Source of the DNA: Pseudomonadota bacterium
GTDB taxonomy: Bacteria > Myxococcota_A > Polyangia > GCA-2747355
Assembly (NCBI GenBank): GCA_016711215.1
Contig: JADJTL010000005.1
Span: forward strand, 1 to 64,000
DNA length: 64,000 nucleotides
Reading direction: 5' to 3'
The position numbers were made by a program, and so were the translations under genes. Of this stretch, positions 55,535-63,413 are shown one piece after another. Each line of letters opens with the position of its first letter. Position 1 is the stretch's first letter. The notes below the pieces were generated by a model. That model searched no databases and was not told where the DNA came from. It saw nothing but the letters and a program-made list of their open reading frames with translations.

Positions 55535-55734
55535 CGGTCGTCTCCGCAGCGCCGCGCCGGCCGCCCCGCCGACCTCCCCCGCCCCACGCCGCGCCCACGA
55601 ACACCGCGCCCGTTTCTAGCACAGCCCGCCCCCCGCGACGCGGGCGAATTCGCTCCCGCCCCATGGGCGTCGCTCGCTGCGGCCACGCCTCGCGGACGCG
55701 CCAACCTGCGCTGGCGCGTCCCAAGTTGCCAGCG
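55535..55734. other. Intergenic region upstream of the TPR operon
   Basis: 200 bp which must hold the promoter of the minus-strand TPR operon and the 3' end of the lipoprotein gene. It contains a hairpin (55694-55721) just past the latter gene's stop. Candidate -10 sequences (TAGAAA near 55617, minus strand) lack a matching -35. Confidence 0.4.
55694..55721 (-). terminator. Hairpin after lipoprotein gene (terminator-like)
   Basis: Perfect 10-bp arms GGACGCGCCA / TGGCGCGTCC with an 8-nt loop, 13 bp beyond the minus-strand stop. It lacks a U-tract, so any termination would be imperfect or Rho-assisted. Confidence 0.5.
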
Positions 55735-56226
55735 CTAGCCGGCCGCCGGCTCCCAGGTGCCATCATCGCCGCAGATGCTGTTGCGGGCAGTGTCGGGATC
55801 CGTCGGCGTGAAGACCTTCATGATCGCACCGACCGCGCCGCCCTTGGCGCTGCCGGTCAGCGTACAGGTCCCGATCAGTCCGGTGCCTGGACACTCGAGC
55901 TCGCCGGCTGCCCAGCTACCACCCCAGCTCTCGGCGCAGCCGCCCTTCACTGCTGTCAGGTTGCTCGCGGGGATGCCGTAGTAGGCGATGCAGAACTTCC
56001 CGTTGCCGTCATTGCGCGTGCAGGTGCCCTGGGTATTGTCGATTCCGGCGTCAGCCATCGTGGTGGCGTCACTGCCCACCACCCCACGGTCGCTGACCCG
56101 CACGCCGCTATCCGGCGGCAAGCGGTCGCCATCGTCATCCGAGTCACTGCACGCCGCGGAGAAGAGCAGCCCTCCTGCGAAGATCGTCGCCAGAGCCATT
56201 ACCGGAAGCCATATTTTCGTTGTCAA
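55735..56226 (-). CDS. Small Cys-rich lipoprotein, TTG start
   Basis: 163 residues. The start TTG 56226 is supported by a strong GAAGGAGG site 6 nt upstream and by the immediate signal peptide TTKIWLPVMALATIFAGGLL ending FSAAC (lipobox). An acidic linker (DSDDDGDRLPPDSG) tethers a domain of about 100 residues with seven Cys (GTCTRNDGNGKFCIAYYG, KGGCAESW, LECPGTGLIGTCTL, SICGDDGTW). The N-terminal codons are unusually AT-rich. Family not recognised; a secreted, disulfide-stabilised domain is likely. It lies 3' of a leader hairpin. Confidence 0.7.
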   Translation of the reverse strand: MTTKIWLPVMALATIFAGGLLFSAACSDSDDDGDRLPPDSGVRVSDRGVVGSDATTMADAGIDNTQGTCTRNDGNGKFCIAYYGIPASNLTAVKGGCAESWGGSWAAGELECPGTGLIGTCTLTGSAKGGAVGAIMKVFTPTDPDTARNSICGDDGTWEPAAG

Positions 56227-56249
56227 CTGATCCTCCTTCGCTGCAGCGA

Positions 56250-56273
56250 GCAGCGCGCCTGATAGCGCGCTGC
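56250..56273 (-). promoter_or_regulatory. Leader hairpin of lipoprotein gene
   Basis: Perfect 9-bp arms GCAGCGCGC / GCGCGCTGC with loop ctgata, immediately 5' of the ribosome site in the lipoprotein mRNA. It could stabilise the message or be an attenuator or terminator of the upstream transcript. Confidence 0.45.
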
Positions 56274-56387
56274 GGGTTCCCTACGCGAAGCGCGCTCCAG
56301 AGGCCTCCAGGGCTGCCTCCGAGACCAACGCCTTCGCCGATAGATGCCACGCATCTTCACCCCCAGCGTGGAAGCGATGCAACACTT

Positions 56388-57089
56388 TCAGCCGCCGCCC
56401 GGCGCGGGGCCCACGACGTAGTCGAGAATGGCGAAGAAGTGGAAGGCGCTGCCGGCGATCACCCATAGATGCCAGAGCGCGTGCATGTACCTGACGCGAG
56501 TCCAGACGTAGAAGATCGTCCCCAGCGTGTAGGCAGCACCGCCGCTGAAGAGCAGCCAAAGCCCCTTGCTGGCCAGGTTCGCCACCAAGGGCCGCAGGGC
56601 GAGCAGCATGATCCACCCCATGGCGACGTAGACCACCGCAGAGACCCAGCGCGGTCGGAGCACCCAACAGGCCTCCAGCGCGATGCCCAGGGCTGCGAGG
56701 CCCCAGATCGTGCCGAAAATGATCCAGCCCCAGCGTCCGCGCAGCGTAATCAGGGTGAAGGGCGTGTAGGTCCCGGCGATCAGGAGGTAGACCCCCATGT
56801 GATCGAGGAGCTTGAGCACGCGCTTCGCGCTGGGCCGCTCAATCGCGTGATAGAGCGTCGAGGCCAAGTAGAGCAGCACCAGCGTCAGGCCGTAGACCGC
56901 CGTGCTCAGGACCTGCAGCCTACCCCCGTGGCGCGCCGCCCGACCGACGACGACGATCAGGCCGACGATCGCCAGCGCGGTACCGATGCCATGGGTGAGG
57001 CTCGCCGCGAGCTCCTCACCGCGGGTGTAACTGTGAGCTCGTTGCCCGCTGGCCACCACGCTCTCGGTCGGTGAAACGCGCTGCTTCAT
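56388..57089 (-). CDS. Hemolysin-III/YqfA (PAQR-like) membrane protein
   Basis: 233 residues from ATG 57089. Seven-helix PAQR-family features: YTRGEELAASLTHGIGTALA (the E..S..H motif), VLLYLASTLYHAIERPSAKR, LLDHMGVYLLIAGTYTPFTL, LGTIFYVWTRVRYMHALWHL and WVIAGSAFHFFAILDYV. The conserved His and Asp residues form the predicted metal site of hemolysin-III/ceramidase-like hydrolases. Inner-membrane location; substrate unknown. It follows the GNAT-deacetylase gene by 25 nt on the same strand. Confidence 0.88.
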   Translation of the reverse strand: MKQRVSPTESVVASGQRAHSYTRGEELAASLTHGIGTALAIVGLIVVVGRAARHGGRLQVLSTAVYGLTLVLLYLASTLYHAIERPSAKRVLKLLDHMGVYLLIAGTYTPFTLITLRGRWGWIIFGTIWGLAALGIALEACWVLRPRWVSAVVYVAMGWIMLLALRPLVANLASKGLWLLFSGGAAYTLGTIFYVWTRVRYMHALWHLWVIAGSAFHFFAILDYVVGPAPGGG

Positions 57090-57114
57090 GATCACGCCGT
57101 CGCGGGGCCGGCTG

Positions 57115-58893
57115 CTACTTGCTGCGCCCCGCGGCGATGAAGGAAGCGGCGTCCTGCCCATAGGCGGCGCTCCACAGCCCGGCGAAGAAGTGCCGCGCGT
57201 TGCGCCCGAGCACGCGATTGTCGTAGCCGCCCTCCTGCACCACCAGCGTCGGCAGGTCGAGCTTGCCGACGGCCGCGCCGTTCTCGAGGAAATCCTTCGC
57301 CAGCAGGCTCCAGGTCCCGGTTGGATCGTTCTTCGCCGTGTCGAGGCCCAGCGCGACCACCAGGGTCGTCGGCTTATGCCGCCGGATGCGGTGCAGCGCC
57401 TGCGCCAACACCTCTTGATAGCGGCTCGGCGTGATCGTCTCCGGCAAGGGGAAGTTGATGTTCGAGCCCAGGCCCGCGCCCGTGCCGCGCTCCTCCTCGA
57501 AGCCCGAGAAGAAAGGGTAGGCAAAGCGCGGATGGCCATGAATCGAGATCGTGAGCACGTCGCTCCGCTCGTAGAAGATGTCCTGATGCCCGTTGCCGTG
57601 GTGGTAGTCGAGGTCCAAGATCGCCACCTTGCCGAGCGCGCTGAGGTGGTGCGCGGCGATCGCCGCCGAGTTGAAGTAGCAGAACCCGCCAAACGAGCGC
57701 CGCTCCGCATGGTGACCGGGCGGTCGCACCAGCGCATAGGCGATGCGTGCGCCGTCGACGATGCTGCTCGCGGCGGTCAGCGCGCAGTCGACCGCGCGCT
57801 TGGCCGCGACGAAGGCGTTTTGGTTGATCGGGGTGAAGGTGTCGATGCAGTAGTAACCCGCGCGGTAAGGCAGCTCCTTCGGCGGCCGCGTGGCGTTGCG
57901 GATCGGGAAGACGTAGGGGTAGATCGACCCGCCCGGCTTGAGGTTCGCGCAGGCCTTGCGCAGGTAATCGATCAGGGCGGGGTCGTGGATCGCGCGGATG
58001 TGGCGCTCCGAGAAGTGCCGCGGCGCCACCCGCCGGAAGAGATCGGTGCGCTCGAGCTCCTTGAGGATACTGCGGATGCGCACCGGCGACTGGACGTAGC
58101 CGCGATCGTGGACGTGGTGGATCGCGTGTTGGTCGGTGACCACCAGCACGATTCTCTTATCGGCGGGCACGACCTCGCGGCGCACCGGCTCGGGCTCCTT
58201 GCGCACGTAGCGCGGCGCGCGGATCCGCACCGGATCGTCCTTGATCGAAGCGACCACCTTATCGATATAGCCGGGCGGGCAGCGCGCCCCATACTTGCGC
58301 TCGAGGATCGCCCGCACGATGGTGCGGGCCGTCTCCGCGCGCAGCCGCTTGGCGGAGCCCAGCGGGTCGAAGACCAGGTAGGGCGGATTGTCGTCCTCCG
58401 GGCGCAGCGGCGTCTCGTAGAGCGTCCCAGTGATCGGACGTGCCCCGTAGCCCTCGTAGAAGCGCAGGCGGGCGACGTTCTGCTTCAGGATCTCGGGCGC
58501 CCGGCTCAACGCCGGATCATCCGGCAGGCACTCGAAGAAGAGGCCGACGGAGCGCAGGCTGGCGGCCTCCTGCCGTACCCGCTGATAGAGCGCGCCGCCG
58601 ATGCCAGCGCCGGTGATGCCCTTCTTGCTGGCGATGTAGTCGAGGTAGCAGAAGTCGAGATCGGGCGCGTGGTTGATCAGGGCAAAGCCCCGCACCTCGC
58701 GCCGCGGCCCCTCCGCAACGAAGAGCAGCGAGCGAAGACGGTACTTGATCGGATCGCGGAGCTGGTCGGGAAGCTTCTTGACATCCGTCTCACGCAGCGC
58801 CGGAAACTGGCCGCGCAGGATGTCCTGCACGTGCGCGATCGCCGCACGGCTGCTGGGGATGTCGTCGTGGGAGAGCAGGCGGATGCGGAACAT
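57115..58893 (-). CDS. GNAT N-acetyltransferase fused to class II-type (HDAC/acetylpolyamine) deacetylase
   Basis: 592 residues, ATG 58893. Residues about 1-160 are a GNAT domain: FRIRLLSHDDIPSSRAAIAH, VRGFALINHAPDLDFCYLDY, and the acetyl-CoA loop KGITGAGIGGALYQRV. After a linker, residues 240-590 are an arginase-fold deacetylase: QSPVRIRSILKELERTDLF, YALVRPPGHHAERRSFGGFC (His pair), ILDLDYHHGNGHQDIFYE (Zn Asp and His), GLDTAKNDPTGTW (Zn Asp) and QEGGYDNRVLG (catalytic Tyr). This domain resembles acetylpolyamine amidohydrolases and HDACs. All catalytic residues are present, so one chain could both add and remove acetyl groups. Likely cytoplasmic; substrate unknown. Confidence 0.9.
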   Translation of the reverse strand: MFRIRLLSHDDIPSSRAAIAHVQDILRGQFPALRETDVKKLPDQLRDPIKYRLRSLLFVAEGPRREVRGFALINHAPDLDFCYLDYIASKKGITGAGIGGALYQRVRQEAASLRSVGLFFECLPDDPALSRAPEILKQNVARLRFYEGYGARPITGTLYETPLRPEDDNPPYLVFDPLGSAKRLRAETARTIVRAILERKYGARCPPGYIDKVVASIKDDPVRIRAPRYVRKEPEPVRREVVPADKRIVLVVTDQHAIHHVHDRGYVQSPVRIRSILKELERTDLFRRVAPRHFSERHIRAIHDPALIDYLRKACANLKPGGSIYPYVFPIRNATRPPKELPYRAGYYCIDTFTPINQNAFVAAKRAVDCALTAASSIVDGARIAYALVRPPGHHAERRSFGGFCYFNSAAIAAHHLSALGKVAILDLDYHHGNGHQDIFYERSDVLTISIHGHPRFAYPFFSGFEEERGTGAGLGSNINFPLPETITPSRYQEVLAQALHRIRRHKPTTLVVALGLDTAKNDPTGTWSLLAKDFLENGAAVGKLDLPTLVVQEGGYDNRVLGRNARHFFAGLWSAAYGQDAASFIAAGRSK

Positions 58894-59019
58894 AGCAACC
58901 CCCGAGCGTCGGTGTTGAGCCGCGCAGCCTAGCGCAATCGCGCCAGCCCGACGAATCAGCCCAATGATTCAGCCCAACCCGCCCCTCCGCCGCCCCTGAC
59001 TGCGCCACCCTTCGGGCGC

Positions 59020-60675
59020 TCACGGCCAGCGGACCTGCCGATCGCTGCGGACCCAAACCACGAAGCCCGACAGACCGGCCCCGCTCAGCGGCCGGTAGGA
59101 TTGCCGCAGCAGGCTCTCAAAGGGGGTGAAGCCGGCGTAGCTCTCGTTATTCGCCGTGACGATGAAGGGCGGCAGTGTCTGCTTCAGCTCCGCCGCCAGC
59201 TCGCGCCAGGGCCCCCGCGGGACGAAGCGCGTCATCTCGGTCGGCCGGCGCCAGGTGTTGGTCAGGTTGGTCGTGACCACCCCCAGCACCTTGTAGAAGC
59301 GCGTCGGCGCCAGTCGATCGGCGTGGTAGTAGATCGGCCAGCCCCAGCGACCCCAGATCCAAATCCGCTCCGTCGGCTGCGTGTGGCGGGCGATGAAGCT
59401 CGCGATCTGCCGCGCTTCATAGTGCGGCGTGGAGAACTCGTTGCGGGTGCGCAGGGAATGCCTGACCTCGGCCAGGCTGCGCAGCGCCGCGGGCACGCCG
59501 AGGACGACCAGCAGGCCCACCAACGCCAGGCGGCGCGCCAGCTCGGGCCAGCACGCGCGCCGCGCCGCCCCCGAAAACCAGCGCAGCAGCACGCCCTGGG
59601 GGTGGGCAGCCAACAAGACCAGCGGCGGCAGGAGCTGTTGGTAGTAGCTCTTGTAGAACCGGAAGCCAACGCTCGCCGCCAGCGCGTCGCAGGCCAGATG
59701 AAGGACCAGGAGGATCTCGGCCGCGCTGAAGTTGCTGCGCCGCCGCAGCGGTAGCGCTGCGAGGCTCAACGCAGCGAGCAGGCCCGGCAGCGACAGATAC
59801 TCCCAGAGGCCGAGCACGCCGTCCTCGAGGCGTTCCCAGCGCCCGGACCAGTCGACCTCGCCCCTGACATAGCCCCACCCACCCTCGGACATGAAAAACT
59901 GGTGCAGCAGCGCGCCGAGCTGCCCGTGCAGCGCGTAGAAGGTCGCGATCGGCAACAGCCCAACCAAGCCGCCGACGATATAGGCGGCAAGCGCACGACG
60001 CCTGGAGAAAGCCGCCCGAGCGGGCGCGGCGCGCAGACTCGGCAGGATCAACAGCACCAGCACATAGGCGGGCGCGGCGAGGCCGGCCTGACGCTTGAAC
60101 ACCGCGCTGACGGTGACGGCGATCCCTGCCGCCACAAACCAGCCGAGCCGACCACGACGAAGGCCGAGCGCGAAGAGCGCCAGGCCCCAGATGCAGGGCG
60201 TCATCATCCAGGCGTTGTAGTTGACGTCGAGGCTGTCGCTGATCGGCGCCAGCAGGGTGTAGAGCAGCGCCGCGAGCACGCCCGTGCTCAGCCCAAAGAG
60301 CTGCTGCCCGGCGACCAGCACGCCGACCGCGGCGAGCCAGGCCCAGAACACGCCGAAGGTCTGCAACACCGTCAGGCTGCGGCCAAAAACCCGCCAGAGC
60401 CCGGCAGTGACGAAGTAGGAGCCGGGCTCCTTGATCTCGAGGCTGTCGACCAGCGGCAGCTTGCCGTGGCGCAGCAGGTCCGCGTTGTAGGTGATGCCGG
60501 CGACGTCCTCGTTGCGGAAGACGTCCTGCTCCAGCGCCGGCTGCCGCAGCCAGGCGCAGAGCAACCCGAGCACGGCGACCGCCGCGAGGTAGCCGGCGGC
60601 GTAACGCCCCCGCCGCGGCAGCGCGCTCCCCCTGAGCCAGGCGTGTCCTTGGATCCGGTCGTGAAAGCGAAGCAT
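59020..60675 (-). CDS. GT39/PMT-like membrane glycosyltransferase
   Basis: About 551 residues from ATG 60675 (an upstream ATG 60753 is possible). Around 11 transmembrane helices follow an N-terminal loop with FRNEDVAGITYNADLLRHGK and LVDSLEIKEPGSYFVTAGL. The acidic residues of this loop and the EPGSYF (EPPG-like) motif are typical of GT39/ArnT-like lipid-linked sugar transferases. Further segments: SVGFRFYKSYYQQLLPPLVL and IWIWGRWGWPIYYHADRLAP. It would transfer sugars from polyprenyl phosphate to proteins or lipids on the periplasmic side. The last complete minus-strand gene before the IS remnant region. Confidence 0.78.
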   Translation of the reverse strand: MLRFHDRIQGHAWLRGSALPRRGRYAAGYLAAVAVLGLLCAWLRQPALEQDVFRNEDVAGITYNADLLRHGKLPLVDSLEIKEPGSYFVTAGLWRVFGRSLTVLQTFGVFWAWLAAVGVLVAGQQLFGLSTGVLAALLYTLLAPISDSLDVNYNAWMMTPCIWGLALFALGLRRGRLGWFVAAGIAVTVSAVFKRQAGLAAPAYVLVLLILPSLRAAPARAAFSRRRALAAYIVGGLVGLLPIATFYALHGQLGALLHQFFMSEGGWGYVRGEVDWSGRWERLEDGVLGLWEYLSLPGLLAALSLAALPLRRRSNFSAAEILLVLHLACDALAASVGFRFYKSYYQQLLPPLVLLAAHPQGVLLRWFSGAARRACWPELARRLALVGLLVVLGVPAALRSLAEVRHSLRTRNEFSTPHYEARQIASFIARHTQPTERIWIWGRWGWPIYYHADRLAPTRFYKVLGVVTTNLTNTWRRPTEMTRFVPRGPWRELAAELKQTLPPFIVTANNESYAGFTPFESLLRQSYRPLSGAGLSGFVVWVRSDRQVRWP

Positions 60676-60890
60676 GAGGACCGATCGTATGTCCGCGGGC
60701 ACAAAGCCCGCACCTCGTAAGCGCGCCAACGGGGCCGCCCACCGGCGGCTCAATGATCGGCGGCCCGATGATTAGCGGGCCACCGCCAGACGGTCAACCC
60801 TGCGCTGAAGACTGAAGTGGACCCCGGATTTTGGACCAGGAGCTAGGGTGGTAAAGGGGGCCTGCTGTTCAGCAAGAAGGAGCAGCAGCG

Positions 60891-61122
60891 ATGAAAGGCA
60901 CCCGGACCCGACACACGGCAGCGTTCAAGGCGAAGGTACAGCGTGCATCCGAACCAAATCTACAAATGGAAGCGGCAGCTCGTCGAGCAGGCAGCCCAGG
61001 CCTTCGAGCGCGAGGCCGAGCCGAGCCACGGCGGCGAGCGCGAGCGGGAGCTGCTGCAGAAGATTGGCGAGCTGACGGTGGAGCGCGATCTTTTGGCACA
61101 CGGGCTCGCGCGGCTCCGCTAG
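60891..61122 (+). pseudogene. IS3 orfA fragment (internal deletion and frameshift)
   Basis: Starts MKGTRTRHTAAFKAKV, the usual OrfA N-terminus. It then jumps frame to VHPNQIYKWKRQLVEQ and ELLQKIGELTVERDLLAHGL ending at TAG 61122. About 20 residues between (the HTH) are missing, with a frame change at about 60940. OrfA provides DNA binding and the frameshift to OrfB; this copy is not functional. Confidence 0.8.
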
Positions 61123-61136
61123 CGCAGCGTCGCACG

Positions 61137-61295
61137 ATGGTGGACCGTGAGGCTCAGCCCTCGGTCCGCCGTCAGTGCGAGTTGCTGCGCCTGAGCCGTT
61201 CGGGCCTGTACTACGAGCCGGAGGCCGACAGCGTCGACGAGCTGGCGCTGATGCTGCGTCTGGACCAGCTGCACCTGCTGAACGGTTACCGGTAA
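61137..61295 (+). pseudogene. IS3 orfB N-terminal fragment
   Basis: MVDREAQPSVRRQCELLRLS then RSGLYYEPEADSVDELALML and RLDQLHLL is the start of IS3 OrfB (DDE transposase). It ends after 52 codons at TAA within a palindrome. The catalytic domain is missing. Confidence 0.8.
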
Positions 61296-61332
61296 CCTTA
61301 TGGCGGAAGTAGTAGTCGAGACGGTCTGCCAT
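61284..61332 (-). pseudogene. Possible 5' stub of a phage-tail-like gene at the IS junction
   Basis: Reading leftwards from ATG 61332 the peptide is MADRLDYYFRHKVTGN. I recall this N-terminus from tail-fibre or baseplate-type proteins of contractile injection and phage-like clusters, but only 14-16 residues remain before the IS sequence. Low confidence. Confidence 0.3.
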
Positions 61333-61418
61333 GCGCTGCCCGCGGGAGAAGGGTCTCCACAGGGGCAAAGCGCCGAGGGGCTGGGCGGGGGACAGCTACT
61401 GCGGCCGCGGCCGCCCGG

Positions 61419-62072
61419 TCACGCCTCGATGTCGCCGCGCCGGACTTTGTCCACGTACTCCCGGAGCAGGGAGTTCGGCGATTCCTGGGCCCTTGCCAGG
61501 TAGGCCTCGAGGGACGGGTCCGAGACACGATGCAGCACCCACAGCGCGTTCATCCGCGACCACGGGAAGTCGTCGCCCGCTTGCTCCCACTCGCAAACGG
61601 CGAGCTCGGTGGCCGCCGGCGACCCGAGCCGAGCTAGACTCTGCAAGGCCCTTCTGCGCACGTATTCATTCTCGTCATTGGCCAACTTCAAGAGTAGGTC
61701 TTCGCCGTCGCCAGGCGGCTCGCCTAGCTCCACAGCCAATTGCCACCTAGCGTCGGGCTCCGAGCAGGTGCACGCCGCTTCCGCGACAGCGCGCAGTGAT
61801 TCCCGGGGCACTTGGTTGGCGAGGACCTGGCATTCGTTGTCCCGAGCGATCGCGTAAAGAGCGAGGTCCATTAGCGCCTGGTTCCACTGCTGGATGGGAG
61901 TGTCCGCTATGAGGTTCTTCCACGAGGCGTAGATCTCCGACCAGTCTGCGTAGTCGCACTCCCACTCCCCGTGCCGTTCGTTCTCTGGAGTGCCCGATGC
62001 CCAGATCTTGAACCGATCAACGGCTTCCAGGAATCGCCGCGCTGCCGCAGAAATGCAGTGTGCGTCGCTCAT
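61419..62072 (-). CDS. HEAT-repeat hypothetical protein
   Basis: 217 residues, ATG 62072, overlapping the IS256 fragment stop. Acidic N-terminus (ENERHGEWECDYADWSEIYA), then helical repeats of the HEAT type: LLLKLANDENEYVRRRALQS, LARLGSPAATELAVCEWE, and MNALWVLHRVSDPSLEAYLA. No signal or catalytic motif. Similar acidic HEAT proteins occur as immunity or adaptor proteins beside toxins, but no toxin is nearby. G+C is lower than in the flanking housekeeping genes. Probably acquired. Confidence 0.6.
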   Translation of the reverse strand: MSDAHCISAAARRFLEAVDRFKIWASGTPENERHGEWECDYADWSEIYASWKNLIADTPIQQWNQALMDLALYAIARDNECQVLANQVPRESLRAVAEAACTCSEPDARWQLAVELGEPPGDGEDLLLKLANDENEYVRRRALQSLARLGSPAATELAVCEWEQAGDDFPWSRMNALWVLHRVSDPSLEAYLARAQESPNSLLREYVDKVRRGDIEA

Positions 62073-62377
62073 GCGATCAACATGGGATCAACCACCGCCT
62101 GGCGCCCTCCGAAGGGCAGGGGCGTGCTCGCCGCGCCCCAGTGGTGGTGCGTACGACCCTTCAGGTGGCGCCCCTTCGCACCCACGATCGCCTCGGCCTC
62201 GGCCTGCAGCAGCTCCGTGAACGCCAGCATGCCCATCTGCTGCACGAACGCGAACAGCCCCTTCTTGATCGCCTCCGACGCCAGCACCATCGGCAGCGCA
62301 AGCTGCTGCATCGCGAACGACAGCTCCTGCGGACAGACCTCTTGCCTTCTGCCCGTCTCTGCGGCTTTCCTCTTCAT
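62069..62377 (-). pseudogene. IS256-family transposase, N-terminal fragment
   Basis: 102 codons. LVLASEAIKKGLFAFVQQMG-like sequence (here ALPMVLASEAIKKGLFAFVQ), LLQAEAEAIVGAKGRHLKGR and GAASTPLPFGGRQAVV are the N-terminus of IS256 (mutator-type) transposases. The frame then ends VDPMLIA at the start of the HEAT gene, with the DDE domain gone. The ATG follows AGGAG and lies inside an inverted repeat. Confidence 0.75.
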
Positions 62378-62445
62378 GGCGGCTCCTGGGTCCTGTGGAC
62401 CGGTTGTCTTGGTCGACCCGATTCTCGGGCCTCCAAGGAGCCGCC
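62378..62445 (-). promoter_or_regulatory. Inverted repeat sequestering the transposase ribosome site
   Basis: On the plus strand GGCGGCTCCT (62378-62387) and AGGAGCCGCC (62436-62445) are perfect 10-bp arms 48 nt apart. Read on the coding strand, the arm next to the ATG carries the AGGAG Shine-Dalgarno, so readthrough transcripts would fold the start region into a hairpin. This is a known way for insertion sequences to keep expression low. Confidence 0.65.
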
Positions 62446-62531
62446 GCTACCTCACCCCTTCAACACGCTCTGGGGCATCCCCCCAGCGGGAGCCATGGTG
62501 CGGGGAGCCATTCCGCCGCATGTGCCGCGCC
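62446..62531. other. Short gap between nucleotidyltransferase gene and IS remnant
   Basis: No feature seen. It contains no second terminal repeat of the IS256 fragment that I could recognise. Confidence 0.3.
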
Positions 62532-63176
62532 TCAAGGGGGACTGCGGTGCCACCAGAGGTAGACCATCAACAGCGCAGCCGGTATCAGCACCGCCAGCAC
62601 CACACCGAAGGCTGCCCTGCGGACAGGCGACGCCGCTCCACCACGGGTGCCGACCGCGGCTGGCGGAGGTTCAGCCCCCTGCTCGGCCAGCACGTGCCGC
62701 AAGAAGGTTCGGTCCAACTCGTCCTTGACGCGTACGGTCTGCTTCAGCCGCCACATCAGGCGGGCGTTGGCAAAGGGAATCGCCACCCCCTCGATATCCA
62801 CGACCTCGACCTCGCGCGAAGCAGCTTCGTAGTCGATTCCACAGGCATATTTCATTAGATCGACTACGACCTCATCAGCGACACGTATGACGACGTACTC
62901 GTCGAGGTCACCGGGGTTGATCTCTCGCACCGCCTTGTCGGGCAACACCGACAGGGCCTGCTTCAGGCGGTCGAGATTCTCGTTAGAGCTCTCAACGAGC
63001 AGGTCGATGTCCTCCGTGGCACGGACAAAGCCGAGCTGAATGACCGCCATTCCGCCCACGACCACGTATCGAGCCTCAGCGCGATTGAGGGCATCACAGA
63101 CCCGCAGCAGGTCATCCACTGTGGGAGGACGGGATTGTGACTTATCTACCGGCGCGCCATCATCTTGATCGACCAC
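62532..63176 (-). CDS. Nucleotidyltransferase (AbiEii/DUF6036-like) with C-terminal membrane helix
   Basis: 214 residues. The catalytic core is ARYVVVGGMAVIQLGFVRAT followed by EDIDLLVE (the GG...DxD signature of Pol-beta-type nucleotidyltransferases), with a third acidic site near VVVDLMKYA. The C-terminus holds a single helix FGVVLAVLIPAALLMVYLWW ending in HRSPP, unusual for this family and possibly a membrane tether. It overlaps the small partner gene by 31 nt. Such pairs behave as toxin-antitoxin or tRNA-modifying modules in other systems; that role here is inference. Confidence 0.7.
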   Translation of the reverse strand: MVDQDDGAPVDKSQSRPPTVDDLLRVCDALNRAEARYVVVGGMAVIQLGFVRATEDIDLLVESSNENLDRLKQALSVLPDKAVREINPGDLDEYVVIRVADEVVVDLMKYACGIDYEAASREVEVVDIEGVAIPFANARLMWRLKQTVRVKDELDRTFLRHVLAEQGAEPPPAAVGTRGGAASPVRRAAFGVVLAVLIPAALLMVYLWWHRSPP

Positions 63177-63349
63177 TCGGTGGCCTCCTCGAACGAGCGA
63201 AAGCGATAGACGCCGCGTGGGATGAATTTGCGATTTTTTCGTAGAGATATCACGGCGGTCAGTAGGCGGCCGGCTTCGCGCAAGCCACCGCGACTGGGGC
63301 AGCGAACCCCGACGACTTTCTGCTTACCCGGCGGCCACGTGAAGCCCAT
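63146..63349 (-). CDS. Small partner protein of the nucleotidyltransferase
   Basis: 67 residues, ATG 63349: a basic N-terminus, then KFIPRGVYRFRSFEEATEWS and IKMMARR. The GVYRFRSFEEA segment is typical of small proteins encoded directly upstream of nucleotidyltransferases. The overlap (stop at 63146 inside the next gene's first codons) supports co-translation. Candidate antitoxin or cofactor. Confidence 0.55.
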   Translation of the reverse strand: MGFTWPPGKQKVVGVRCPSRGGLREAGRLLTAVISLRKNRKFIPRGVYRFRSFEEATEWSIKMMARR

Positions 63350-63413
63350 CGTGAAAGACTACACCCGCTACGCCAGGCTCGCACACTTCGAAAGACGGTT
63401 TCGTACGTGCGTG

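Larger units (their letters stand above)
60813..61297 (+). mobile_element. IS3-family remnant
   Basis: The left end looks like an IS3 terminus (TGAAGTGGACCCCGGATTTT from 60813). It is followed by decayed orfA and orfB fragments, and stops at a 14-bp palindrome GGTTACCGGTAACC (61284-61297). The C-terminal catalytic DDE part and the right terminal repeat are absent. Overall length is about 485 bp against 1.2-1.5 kb for a complete element. Confidence 0.75.
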
